From a virus, in IMG/VR virus record IMGVR_UViG_3300013131_000036, positions 1-64,000 of that record: a stretch of 64,000 nucleotides of DNA; one strand, written 5' to 3'. Made by a program: the position numbers and the translations under genes. Of the stretch, positions 43,313 through 51,381 are shown in pieces; position 1 is the stretch's first letter, and each line of letters starts with the position of its first letter. Under the pieces are notes generated by a model that saw nothing but the letters and a program-made list of their open reading frames with translations, searched no databases and was not told the DNA's origin.

Positions 43313-44247
43313 AGTATTTTGTCCAGATGTTCCGTGAATTGTTCCAGTTTATACTCCCCACATTCCAGTGTTCCCGTCCAGCAATCATCAAACCGATAAT
43401 TGAAAAGATGCCAGTCCGTGTAACAGAAACGGCATTTCTCTTTGCCCACAGTTACCGGATACATGTTCCATCCCAGTTTACCGTTTCGCACAAACATGCG
43501 ATAATCCGGATTCACATAGGTATAGGCACAAATGATGGGGATGTTGGTGAGTCCTGCCAGATGAATGGGTCCCCCATCATAACCCACAAGGCATTTTGAT
43601 TGCTGAAAAATGCCGATCAAGTCATTCAAGTTTGTTTTGTCAATCAAGTTCACACAGGTGGTGATGTCCCGCACATCCAACACCTTGGCTTCATCCCCTT
43701 GTTTATAGGCAACCAACGGGCTGTTCGGATCAAACGGTTCTTTGCTTGTGCCAATCAACACCGGAATATGATCCCGTTCCACAATGTGTTCGGTGAGTTT
43801 TCTTAAAAGTTCTTTGTTCCATTTTCTAACCGGGGAACGAAATCCAACGGATATGATCACGGATCGACTGAAATCCACATTGTATTTGTTCACATCAATA
43901 TTTTTTGGATACAACGGATAATTATAATCCTCATCCCGCAAAACCTTGTTGATCAGATTATAGCTGGCCACTTTGCTCAGATTGCTTTTGGGCACATCCG
44001 GAACACCGTGGGGAAATATGCGAACATGCCGGTATTCCTCTTTGAATTCATATCTTTCAAAAATGCTGTTGAACCGATTGTCGGGAACAAACCATAAAAT
44101 ATCTCGGTACGCCGGAACCGTGCTGACCAGATATTTGCCGTCCTTGTGAAAGTTTTCAATTGCATATTTGACCACGGGACTTGCAGCGATCACATCTCCC
44201 AATCCTCCGTTCAATATGTAATGAGTGGGCGTGGCAGGATAATGCAT
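43309..44247 (-). CDS. Glycosyltransferase, GT9 heptosyltransferase-like
   Basis: A 312-residue GT-B-type enzyme. GGLGDVIAASPVV is the N-terminal motif of GT9; IISVGFRSPVRKWNKELL and LVGYDGGPIHLAGL are the donor-binding motifs; a Cys-rich end (CRFCYTD, TLECG) follows. GT9 enzymes usually transfer heptose to LPS core. The donor and acceptor here cannot be read. A palindrome lies just upstream of its ATG. Confidence 0.78.
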   Translation of the reverse strand: MHYPATPTHYILNGGLGDVIAASPVVKYAIENFHKDGKYLVSTVPAYRDILWFVPDNRFNSIFERYEFKEEYRHVRIFPHGVPDVPKSNLSKVASYNLINKVLRDEDYNYPLYPKNIDVNKYNVDFSRSVIISVGFRSPVRKWNKELLRKLTEHIVERDHIPVLIGTSKEPFDPNSPLVAYKQGDEAKVLDVRDITTCVNLIDKTNLNDLIGIFQQSKCLVGYDGGPIHLAGLTNIPIICAYTYVNPDYRMFVRNGKLGWNMYPVTVGKEKCRFCYTDWHLFNYRFDDCWTGTLECGEYKLEQFTEHLDKIL

Positions 44248-44254
44248 AACCTAG

Positions 44255-44275
44255 TTTACCAAATAATTTGGTAAA
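44255..44275 (-). repeat. Perfect 21-base palindrome between sugar genes
   Basis: TTTACCAAA and TTTGGTAAA flank TAA. It lies between the FkbM stop and the GT9 start. There is no T-run in either direction, so it may be an operator or an RNA hairpin. Confidence 0.6.
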
Positions 44276-44821
44276 TCAAGCCTTGTGCTGCGTCAGAACC
44301 CGACGCGAACCATTTTGATCAAAATAACTTTCCATCACAAATGGTATGTTGCGTATCAGTCCTTTTGCAAGCTGTTCCGTGTTTTCCTTTTCATAATCTT
44401 TATGCCATTCAATATAAAGCTCATTTATTTTTTTAATATTTGCGTGTTTCAGCATTTTTGGAACAATATTGTATTCGCTGCCTTCAACATCAATTCGCAT
44501 AATGCAAAAATCAAAACCGTCCAACCTGTTCAATATATTATCAATATCTTCGGTTTGTACAGTATATCCCTGCTTTGTTTCATTATATATTATGTTTCCG
44601 TGTTGTTCATCCGGATAAAAAATTGCTTCTCCTTCCTTGTCAGAAACCGCTTTGTTTACAATTTCAGCAGATGGATATTTTGTTTTTAATATTTCTGGAC
44701 ACTGTTTGTTTGGTTCATAAAGCAAAAGGTGATATTCCTTGTCTATGCGTTTGCTGTCAAAAAAAGCATCAGTACTGTCCCCTTTGTATGCACCCAGACT
44801 GATAAAAATCTTTTTCAACAA
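44276..44821 (-). CDS. FkbM-type methyltransferase
   Basis: A 181-residue protein. An N-terminal SAM-binding strand and loop (ISLGAYKGDSTDAF, then YEPNKQCPEIL) and the family mark MRIDVEGSEYNIVPKML are visible. FkbM enzymes methylate sugars or other hydroxyls using SAM. Only TTG codons are available as starts (44821 and 44818). With the three glycosyltransferases after it, methylation of a transferred sugar is plausible. Confidence 0.75.
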   Translation of the reverse strand: MLKKIFISLGAYKGDSTDAFFDSKRIDKEYHLLLYEPNKQCPEILKTKYPSAEIVNKAVSDKEGEAIFYPDEQHGNIIYNETKQGYTVQTEDIDNILNRLDGFDFCIMRIDVEGSEYNIVPKMLKHANIKKINELYIEWHKDYEKENTEQLAKGLIRNIPFVMESYFDQNGSRRVLTQHKA

Positions 44822-44851
44822 AAGAATTTATGGATTTTTTTTATAAAACAA

Positions 44852-46219
44852 TCAGTATTTATTTAAATGAGGACCCGTGGTTGCGGCCGGGGAAAAATCA
44901 ACATTGTGTGCCACTTTAAGCGCACGTGCTATGGTAACTTCTTGTGGAACACAATACACATCTCCATTGTTCAAAAGAACACAGCTTTGATATTTGTCGG
45001 CAGCCACGCCAAAAGCACCAGAAGGTGTTGACATGCTATCCGTCAATGGATCATATATTTTTGCATTATTCGCATTTTGCGGACATAAAAATATGCGTCC
45101 GTCCGGCAGCAAACATCCGGTGCTGTATGGTCCCTCTATTCCGGGAAATCCCCCGTTGGGTGTTGTTAATTGGTCGGTGTAAGGATTGTATATTGTGGCC
45201 ACGGATCCACCGTCCGGTACGCAAAATACGCGACCATCCGCCATCAAAACACCTCCGGTTCCATAATTTGAACCTGCTCCGGCGGGAAATGTTCCGGCCG
45301 GTGTTGTGATTTGATTTGTGAACGGATTGTAAATTCTTGACCGGGACGCACTATGAGGAACCATATAGATGCGACCATCCAACAAGGTCACACATCCGTC
45401 ATAAGCGGGTTGTGTTTCCGCATGTGTTTGAGAAAGTGAAGTGACCGTATCTGTTACTGGATCATATATCCGGAACGTTGTTGAACTGAAAGGAGCCAAA
45501 AACACGCGGCCATCCGGTAAAAGAGCACAGCTTTCAGTTGTGCCACCACCTCCGCTTATGGTTGTTGTTGCGAAAATTGTGTCTTTGACCACATCATGAA
45601 TTCTTCCGGCCGTGTTTAGAAATGGACTGCAGAACACACGACCATCCGGAAGCAAACAACCTCCAAAAAAAGCAAAGCCTCCCGGATAAGCCGGAGACAA
45701 CACGGACAAAGTATTTGTTCGAGGATCATATACCCGTGCAACTGTTGCACCCGCTGGAACACAAAACACCCGACCATCCGGAAGCAACACACCTCCCACA
45801 TAACTGTTTCCAGCTGCCGGAAATGTTCCACCGGGGGTGTATAAAACTTCTGCTCCGGTGACAGGTTTATTCAAACTTGTAACATATTGAAAATGTTGAA
45901 AACATTGGGCACTTAAACTGATTTGCTGGCTTGTTCGGGCGCTGAATCCCCCCACAATTGTGGTTCTGTTTTCACCATAAAGCATTTTTCCGGTCTGGCC
46001 AATGTGCCATTGCGGACAAACCAACTGGGAAAATTGGGCGGTGGTGCCGCTTTGATTCAGCGTTACTCCGCTGCCTGCAATGAAATTTGTGTTTCCCGAA
46101 GGCAAAAGATTAATGTTTTGAAAATTAGGGGTTGATTCCGGACCGGTACTGACCAGAAATTGTTCCGGGGTGGTGGTATCCAGTGTTCCCAAAAGTGCCA
46201 GATTTACGTTTTTGCTCAT
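44852..46219 (-). CDS. Seven-bladed propeller tail protein, paralog A
   Basis: A 455-residue protein. After an N-terminal attachment region (about 1-115, with CPQWHIGQTGKMLYGENR and ISLSAQCFQHFQYV) come seven blades of about 42-45 residues, each with LLPDGRVFCVP or a variant followed by IYDP-x-T-D. It ends in FSPAATTGPHLNK. The blade pattern is that of kelch/galactose-oxidase-like repeats. It shares all three parts with the two other paralogs. A receptor-binding or fibre-tip role is inferred from the nearby tail-assembly chaperone gene. Starts 3 bases after the upstream stop. Confidence 0.75.
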   Translation of the reverse strand: MSKNVNLALLGTLDTTTPEQFLVSTGPESTPNFQNINLLPSGNTNFIAGSGVTLNQSGTTAQFSQLVCPQWHIGQTGKMLYGENRTTIVGGFSARTSQQISLSAQCFQHFQYVTSLNKPVTGAEVLYTPGGTFPAAGNSYVGGVLLPDGRVFCVPAGATVARVYDPRTNTLSVLSPAYPGGFAFFGGCLLPDGRVFCSPFLNTAGRIHDVVKDTIFATTTISGGGGTTESCALLPDGRVFLAPFSSTTFRIYDPVTDTVTSLSQTHAETQPAYDGCVTLLDGRIYMVPHSASRSRIYNPFTNQITTPAGTFPAGAGSNYGTGGVLMADGRVFCVPDGGSVATIYNPYTDQLTTPNGGFPGIEGPYSTGCLLPDGRIFLCPQNANNAKIYDPLTDSMSTPSGAFGVAADKYQSCVLLNNGDVYCVPQEVTIARALKVAHNVDFSPAATTGPHLNKY

Positions 46220-46222
46220 AAG

Positions 46223-47557
46223 TTAATTTTTGTTGAAATGTGGTCCGGTTAGTGCTGCCAAAGAAAAATTGGCATTTGTATATATGTAGTGTCTTCGGGC
46301 TTCTGTGGAATAGTGTGGCACACTAAACACACTTCCATCCGGAAGGAGCACACAACTCAAAGAGCCGTTAAAATTATAAAAAGTCCCGGCCGGTGTTGAT
46401 AATGTATCGGTTCGGGGATCATATATTCTGGCAACAGAACTGTAACCAGGATTGCAATAGATTCGTCCGTCCGGAAGCAAACAACCTCCGTCGTGAGAGG
46501 TTGCTCCCGGATATGTTCCGCTCGGGGTAGATATTGTATCAGTGACAGGATCGTAAATGATGGCAATTGTTGCAGTGTAAGGAACATTAAATATCCGTCC
46601 ATCCGCCATCAATACGGTCCCTATCCAGCTTCCAGATGCATATGTTCCGTTTGGAGTTGTTGTAATATCCTTATACGGATCATATATTTTTGCAATTGTA
46701 CCATTAGACGTGGGACCACAATACACACGACCATCCAACATTAATGTCGCCCGGTAAGTTTTTTGACCTCCTCCATATGCTCCCCCGGCTGTTGTGAGAG
46801 TATCAGTTGTGGGATCATAAATGACAGCAACAGAACTGTTTTCTGGTGAACAAAAAACACGTCCGTCCGGAAGCAAACAACCTCCGGCAAATGCAGCAAA
46901 ACCGGATGGCCAACTAACACTGGGAATTGTGACAGTGTCTTTGGCCGGATCATAAATACTGGGACCGCCTGAATCAGGAATGCAAAACACTCGGCCATCC
47001 GCCATGAGAACTCCCCCTTCTGATTGGGTAGGAGAACCTGAAGGAGTTGTGTAAACATTTTTAACCGGATCATATATGACTGCAAACGCTTTATTAAAAA
47101 CACAGCAATATACCCGGCCATCCGCCATGAGAACTCCTGCCCCAAAAGATTGGTTTCCGCCTACTGCTCCCGGAGGTGTGGTGAGTATTTCCGCCCCGGT
47201 CATGGGCACTGTTTGACTGACCACAAATTGAAGATGCGCCAGAAATTGAGCGCTCAATGCAACCTGTTGGCTGACACGATTGGCTGATGTTTCTTGAGCA
47301 AGAGGTTTTCCTGTTTTCCCCACTGTCCAATTGGGACATGTGTTCAGGTTAAAAGTGACTGTATTTGCGTTAACATCTCGGACCGTGTTGAAACCGCTGC
47401 TGCTCAGATTTTCAAACGTTGTGGCTGTTGGTTGCGGTCCGCCCGCTCTTGTTGCAGAAAATACTGGACTGAGTGTGGAGCCGCGTGTGCGCAAAGCATA
47501 ATATGCTTGTTCAAAACTGGATACACCAAATAATGCGGTTACACTTGCCCTGCTCAT
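46223..47557 (-). CDS. Seven-bladed propeller tail protein, paralog B
   Basis: A 444-residue paralog of the neighbouring protein. The attachment region has CPNWTVGKTGKPL and SQQVALSAQFLAHLQFV, then seven blades (motifs VLMADGRVYC, VLMADGRVFC, CLLPDGRVFC, LMLDGRVYC, VLMADGRIFN, CLLPDGRIYC, VLLPDGSVF) and the ending FSLAALTGPHFNK. A TAAATA element lies 7 bases before its ATG. Variation is concentrated between blade motifs, as expected for a binding surface; this is inference. Confidence 0.75.
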   Translation of the reverse strand: MSRASVTALFGVSSFEQAYYALRTRGSTLSPVFSATRAGGPQPTATTFENLSSSGFNTVRDVNANTVTFNLNTCPNWTVGKTGKPLAQETSANRVSQQVALSAQFLAHLQFVVSQTVPMTGAEILTTPPGAVGGNQSFGAGVLMADGRVYCCVFNKAFAVIYDPVKNVYTTPSGSPTQSEGGVLMADGRVFCIPDSGGPSIYDPAKDTVTIPSVSWPSGFAAFAGGCLLPDGRVFCSPENSSVAVIYDPTTDTLTTAGGAYGGGQKTYRATLMLDGRVYCGPTSNGTIAKIYDPYKDITTTPNGTYASGSWIGTVLMADGRIFNVPYTATIAIIYDPVTDTISTPSGTYPGATSHDGGCLLPDGRIYCNPGYSSVARIYDPRTDTLSTPAGTFYNFNGSLSCVLLPDGSVFSVPHYSTEARRHYIYTNANFSLAALTGPHFNKN

Positions 47558-47564
47558 GTATTAT

Positions 47565-47572
47565 TATTTATT
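47565..47572 (-). promoter_or_regulatory. Late-promoter-like element AATAAATA
   Basis: It ends 7 bases before the ATG at 47557. Confidence 0.45.
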
Positions 47573-47599
47573 AAAAAACCACCAGCGTTGCTGATGTTT

Positions 47600-47941
47600 T
47601 TAAGCGGGTTTCGTGGGCCAAACAACTTCGAAGGGACTATTAAAATTCTGGGGCAAGTTGCGAAGAGCATTGCGATAATCCAACCAAGCCTGCTTATTTA
47701 CCGTGCAATCAGGGATTTGCGTCCAATCAGTTTCAGAAAGCAGTTTGTTGCGTTCCTCCCGTATCCGTTTCCAAACAATAGGAGAACCATCCAATATATT
47801 AAATCTTTCTTCAAAATTCACGTTGTCACGATCCGGACGATTCATCGATGATAAAGGTTTAGGAAAACGGGCAGCAACGGCACCTTCAGCGTCTATATAT
47901 TCGTAACAATTGCCCACGTCGTAAATGTCGATTTTGTCCAT
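47600..47941 (-). CDS. Tail-fibre/tail assembly chaperone
   Basis: A 113-residue protein. The C-terminal half has the assembly-chaperone pattern: VWKRIREERNKLLSETDWTQIPD, then WLDYRNALRNLPQN and a VVWPTKP end, as in the Phage_tail_APC family. These proteins help fold or assemble fibre tips. Its place between propeller paralogs B and C points to them as clients. An exact TATAAATA element lies 5 bases before its ATG. Confidence 0.82.
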   Translation of the reverse strand: MDKIDIYDVGNCYEYIDAEGAVAARFPKPLSSMNRPDRDNVNFEERFNILDGSPIVWKRIREERNKLLSETDWTQIPDCTVNKQAWLDYRNALRNLPQNFNSPFEVVWPTKPA

Positions 47942-47946
47942 AATAG

Positions 47947-47954
47947 TATTTATA
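47947..47954 (-). promoter_or_regulatory. Late promoter element TATAAATA (exact)
   Basis: Exact match ending 5 bases before the ATG at 47941. Confidence 0.65.
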
Positions 47955-47962
47955 TTTATATA

Positions 47963-49327
47963 TTATAATTTATTATAAAAGGGTCCATTTATCAATGCTG
48001 GTGAAAAATTAGGTCCTGTATATGATATTTTTGCAATTACTGCCCGAGTAGACCAACCAGGAACCATGAAAACATTTCCGTTTTGCATAAGTACTGCTCC
48101 TATAAACCCATTATATCCTGCCAATGTCCATACAGTACCAGTTGGTGTTGTTGTGGTGTTTGATATTGGATCATATACCCGGGCAGTTCCCCCTCCGGTT
48201 GGTCCGGCCGGAGCGCAAAACACCCGTCCGTCCGGCAAAAGACATCCTCCTGTATAATCTTTTCCTTGCATATTCGGGGTGGTTATAATATTCGTTGTTG
48301 GATTGTATATCAATGCTTGGCCTACAACTGATTCGTCAGGAACACAAAACACCCGACCATCCGGCATTAAAACACAACTTTCAAATCCACTAGGAGGAAT
48401 ATAGGTTCCAAGAGGAGTTGTTAAGGTATCGTTAAAAGGACTGTAAATGACAAATGTGGCGTTAGGAACAGCTTCAGGAGCCATAAAAACACGACCATCC
48501 AGTAGCAAAGTGGCACCAAAACGTGATCCCTCTGGATCAGCATTATATGTTCCGCTTGGGGTTGTTAAATCATTGTTGACTGGATCGTATATACGAGCCG
48601 TTGCAAACTGTCTAGGCACACAAAACACCCGACCGTCAGAAAGCAAAACACCTCCTGCATATTTCGCAGCACCTGCTGGAAACGTTCCGGCCGGTGTTGA
48701 CAACGTGTTTGTGGCCGGATCATATATTCTAGCTATTGTTATGTTTTGAGGAACACAATACACCCGGCCATTCGGAAGCAAAATTGCTCCAGAGTGATCG
48801 GAAGAACCACCATATGTTCCACTTGGAGTGATTAATGTGTCTGTGACAGGATCATATATTCTGGCTACTGTACTGCCCATGGGAACACAAAACACCCGAC
48901 CGTCAAGAAGCAAAACACCTCCTTGATGGGCATCAGAAGTTCCCGGATATGCACCGGTGGGTGTGGTTAGCACATCCATTCCGGTAAGAGGAAGATTTTG
49001 AGCAACAACGTATTGAATATGTCTTTGAAATTGACCGCTAAGAGCAACCTGTTGGCTGACGCGATTGGCTGCTGTTTCTTGATAAAGAAACTTACCGGTT
49101 TTTCCCGTTTTCCAATCCGGACACTGCAATAAATTTACTTTGACACTTGTATTGCTTGCCCCCACTTCAATAACGGTTCCACTACCTGCAAGAAAATTGG
49201 TGTTAACGTCACTGATGGGTATTGCTGAAAAAACCGGAGTGGTGGTGTTGCCTGTGGACGTTAATATTTGCCCGGATTGACCAAAATCGGGCAGAGCAAT
49301 GTTTGCAAGGTTGGATGCATTACTCAC
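47963..49327 (-). CDS. Seven-bladed propeller tail protein, paralog C
   Basis: A 454-residue third paralog. The attachment region (CPDWKTGKTGKFLYQET, SQQVALSGQFQRHIQYV) is closest to paralog B, and stretches of DNA there are nearly the same. Seven blades follow (VLLLDGRVFC, ILLPNGRVYC, VLLSDGRVFC, TLLLDGRVFM, VLMPDGRVFC, CLLPDGRVFC, VLMQNGNVFM), then FSPALINGPFYNK. The GTG start lies 9 bases after the stop of the small upstream gene. Confidence 0.75.
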   Translation of the reverse strand: MSNASNLANIALPDFGQSGQILTSTGNTTTPVFSAIPISDVNTNFLAGSGTVIEVGASNTSVKVNLLQCPDWKTGKTGKFLYQETAANRVSQQVALSGQFQRHIQYVVAQNLPLTGMDVLTTPTGAYPGTSDAHQGGVLLLDGRVFCVPMGSTVARIYDPVTDTLITPSGTYGGSSDHSGAILLPNGRVYCVPQNITIARIYDPATNTLSTPAGTFPAGAAKYAGGVLLSDGRVFCVPRQFATARIYDPVNNDLTTPSGTYNADPEGSRFGATLLLDGRVFMAPEAVPNATFVIYSPFNDTLTTPLGTYIPPSGFESCVLMPDGRVFCVPDESVVGQALIYNPTTNIITTPNMQGKDYTGGCLLPDGRVFCAPAGPTGGGTARVYDPISNTTTTPTGTVWTLAGYNGFIGAVLMQNGNVFMVPGWSTRAVIAKISYTGPNFSPALINGPFYNKL

Positions 49328-49336
49328 AACAAACTG

Positions 49337-49522
49337 TTATTTTTTCTCTTCCACACTGACAATACCGCGCAGAAAGAGTGTTCCCGAAGCAGGATCAATC
49401 CATTGTGCTTCTTTCATGATATTCTTGCCCACCTGACGTTCCACAATGACCGGTTTGGTCATCTGACCAGAAATGGGGCTGACTTGGGGTTTGGGCTGAA
49501 CAAATGGTACGTTTTTGATCAT
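49337..49522 (-). CDS. Small hypothetical tail-associated protein
   Basis: A 61-residue protein rich in Pro, Val, Ser and Lys (NVPFVQPKPQVSPISGQMTKP, then AQWIDPASGTLFLRGIV). It starts 5 bases after an exact TATAAATA element and lies directly upstream of paralog C, so it is co-expressed with the propeller proteins. Function is unknown. Confidence 0.65.
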   Translation of the reverse strand: MIKNVPFVQPKPQVSPISGQMTKPVIVERQVGKNIMKEAQWIDPASGTLFLRGIVSVEEKK

Positions 49523-49527
49523 ATTAT

Positions 49528-49535
49528 TATTTATA
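49528..49535 (-). promoter_or_regulatory. Late promoter element TATAAATA (exact)
   Basis: Exact match ending 5 bases before the ATG at 49522. Confidence 0.65.
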
Positions 49536-49536
49536 A

Positions 49537-49812
49537 TTATTTTGCTTTTTTATACTGCATTTCGCAAACTTTAAACACCTTGCCGGGAAGATTTTGTATA
49601 AAATCTATTATTTTACAATTAATTCCCATATCAATTTTTTCAAAAGGAGCATTCCGCTTAATCATATTAGGAAGAGATAGGAAGTCATAATCTTTTTCAT
49701 TTTTGTTGATCAATACCCAGAATTCTCCCCCATATTTGCCTTTGGTTATGGCAAAAAAATCCCCCCGTTTGTACGTTTTAAGCTTGATCAGCTTGAATAT
49801 TTTTGACAGCAT
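49537..49812 (-). CDS. Hypothetical small protein
   Basis: A 91-residue protein starting ATG at 49812; an in-frame ATG at 49836 would add eight residues and overlap the upstream gene by 59 bases. It has a basic start (FKLIKLKTYKRGDFFAI), a GGEFWVLINK strand and a C-terminal Lys-rich tail, and may be a small SH3/KOW-like barrel. Function is unknown. Confidence 0.5.
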   Translation of the reverse strand: MLSKIFKLIKLKTYKRGDFFAITKGKYGGEFWVLINKNEKDYDFLSLPNMIKRNAPFEKIDMGINCKIIDFIQNLPGKVFKVCEMQYKKAK

Positions 49813-50668
49813 TGGCAAACCCCCGGATATTTTCATTAAGATCCTCGATCACATATTTTGGTTTGTATCCAAGACTTTCAATTTTTTGACAAGAAAGCAT
49901 GCAATTACTACGATTAACTCGGAAATTCATTTCATCATAACCCAATATTTTCCAGTTTTTATTTTCCAGACCATGCTCTTTCAAAAGCTGGATCACATCC
50001 TGTCCACGGACCACACCGTTGTTGACCACATTGTAAACGCCCGGTTCCGGTTTTTGTTCCAGATTAATGAAAAAATCCGTGAATTCGTTCAATAGATTCA
50101 GGCTGGTGATGCTGTTTTTCAGACTGATCAGATTGTCATATTTCAAAAGTTTATAAAGATAATTTTTGGTTGTGTAACTTTCATCATAAGGAATGCGAAT
50201 GCGGAATGTGTAGCACGGATAATCTTCCAGTTTTTCCTCGCAAAGATGTTTAGTTTTACTGTAAAAACTGCTGCGATTGCTGAATATACCAAAATTAGGC
50301 ATGTCATATTCGCTGTAAATTTTGTCCTGATGATCATAAATGCAACCACTGCCAATGTTGATGAAAGGCACATCCAATTCTTTGCATACTTTGGCAATGC
50401 GAACCGGAACCAAAACATTCCAAAAATAACAATCTTGCCAATTGGTTTCACAACCTTCCACGTTGGGTGAACCGGTATAGCCTGCCGCACTGATCAAATA
50501 ATCTGGTTTTCCCTTTTTCAGGTATTCCCGAAGTTTTTCTGGTTGGGTATAATCCAAAAATTCCCGGCGAACCATGTCCACGGTTTTTACATGTCCCAAA
50601 CTTTTCAGTTTGGCCGACATGCTTTTTCCCACAAATCCCCCTCCCAGGATCAGCGCATTGTTAATCAT
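49778..50668 (-). CDS. NAD-dependent epimerase/dTDP-sugar reductase-like protein
   Basis: A 296-residue extended short-chain dehydrogenase. The Rossmann GGGFVGKSM motif (9-17), SAAGYTGSPNVEGCE, the catalytic YSKTK, and a C-terminal part typical of RmlD/epimerases are visible. It should change or reduce a nucleotide sugar. It lies at the downstream end of the replication run, apart from the sugar cluster at 42-45 kb, but could supply the donors used there. Confidence 0.8.
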   Translation of the reverse strand: MINNALILGGGFVGKSMSAKLKSLGHVKTVDMVRREFLDYTQPEKLREYLKKGKPDYLISAAGYTGSPNVEGCETNWQDCYFWNVLVPVRIAKVCKELDVPFINIGSGCIYDHQDKIYSEYDMPNFGIFSNRSSFYSKTKHLCEEKLEDYPCYTFRIRIPYDESYTTKNYLYKLLKYDNLISLKNSITSLNLLNEFTDFFINLEQKPEPGVYNVVNNGVVRGQDVIQLLKEHGLENKNWKILGYDEMNFRVNRSNCMLSCQKIESLGYKPKYVIEDLNENIRGFANAVKNIQADQA

Positions 50669-51023
50669 CGTTGCTTTTTGGTTTAATATTGTTTTGGGAT
50701 TGGTAAAAGAACCGGTTAATGGCCGCGCTCAAAGCATCGGCATCTTTTTGGTCTTTAGCATGAATAAAATTGATTTGGCTGTTAAGCATGTCATAGCCAA
50801 TGATAATGAAACAATCCAGATATTCGCTGATGATGCTGTCCAAGTGTGAAATGTCAGTGGCCCGTTCATTTTTCAGTTCCAGTTTTTGTTGCAGATAATT
50901 GTGCAACGTGCTTTTAATCAGATTCTCCATGTTTTCCGGACGAACCGAAGCTTCAGGTTTTTTACCAGAAAGAGGATTAGATGCTGTTGACTGTTTGTTG
51001 CTCTTCTTGCGCGGACTTTTCAC
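50661..51023 (-). CDS. Hypothetical protein
   Basis: A 120-residue protein. The GTG at 51023 overlaps the upstream gene by 47 bases; ATG at about 50930 (MENLIKS) is a shorter alternative. A basic N-terminal tail (KSPRKKSNKQS) is followed by a compact alpha-beta part with SEYLDCFIIIGYDMLNSQINFIHAKD, which includes a hydrophobic strand. No motif is recognised. Confidence 0.5.
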   Translation of the reverse strand: MKSPRKKSNKQSTASNPLSGKKPEASVRPENMENLIKSTLHNYLQQKLELKNERATDISHLDSIISEYLDCFIIIGYDMLNSQINFIHAKDQKDADALSAAINRFFYQSQNNIKPKSNDD

Positions 51024-51381
51024 TGATAGTATTTACCGGTTTTTTGAAAAATCTACTATTCTTTGCATTATTACCAATACCTTTTTCGAGCAACAATAAT
51101 ATGACACTTTCAATGCTGTCGGTTCTGAGACTGAAGTTTTTTACAAACCGAATGCCCCCGTCATTGATTTCAAACATGATGTCTCCGTTAAAGTCTTTGT
51201 TTTGATAACAGGTGATGAACGTGCTGCTGTTACAAGGATCCACAATGATGGTCCACAAACGAGTGTCCACCTTTGCATATTGCTGGAAAACTTTCCACAC
51301 GATAAAGCCATTATCGCGAAGACGTTTGATGAAATAGCTGGGAGTACGAACCTTGTTTTTGCTGATGCGTTTTTTATTCAT
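50977..51381 (-). CDS. Hypothetical protein downstream of the sliding clamp
   Basis: A 134-residue protein whose ATG at 51381 overlaps the TGA of the clamp gene. It is basic at the start (NKKRISKNKVRTPSYFIKRLRDNG), then beta (WTIIVDPCNSSTFITCYQNK). In T4 the gene after 45 is rpbA and the clamp-loader small subunit 62 lies near; by sequence it fits neither clearly. It may be a small replication or transcription partner; this is only positional. Confidence 0.55.
   Translation of the reverse strand: MNKKRISKNKVRTPSYFIKRLRDNGFIVWKVFQQYAKVDTRLWTIIVDPCNSSTFITCYQNKDFNGDIMFEINDGGIRFVKNFSLRTDSIESVILLLLEKGIGNNAKNSRFFKKPVNTISEKSAQEEQQTVNSI

Noticed and set aside
44900-49250. Short repeated DNA words that look like a CRISPR array or tandem repeat locus
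   Set aside because: They fall inside open frames and encode the blade motif of the propeller proteins. Spacing and sequence vary, unlike CRISPR repeats.
44852-49327. Diversity-generating retroelement acting on the propeller genes
   Set aside because: No reverse transcriptase, template repeat or accessory gene is visible in the window.
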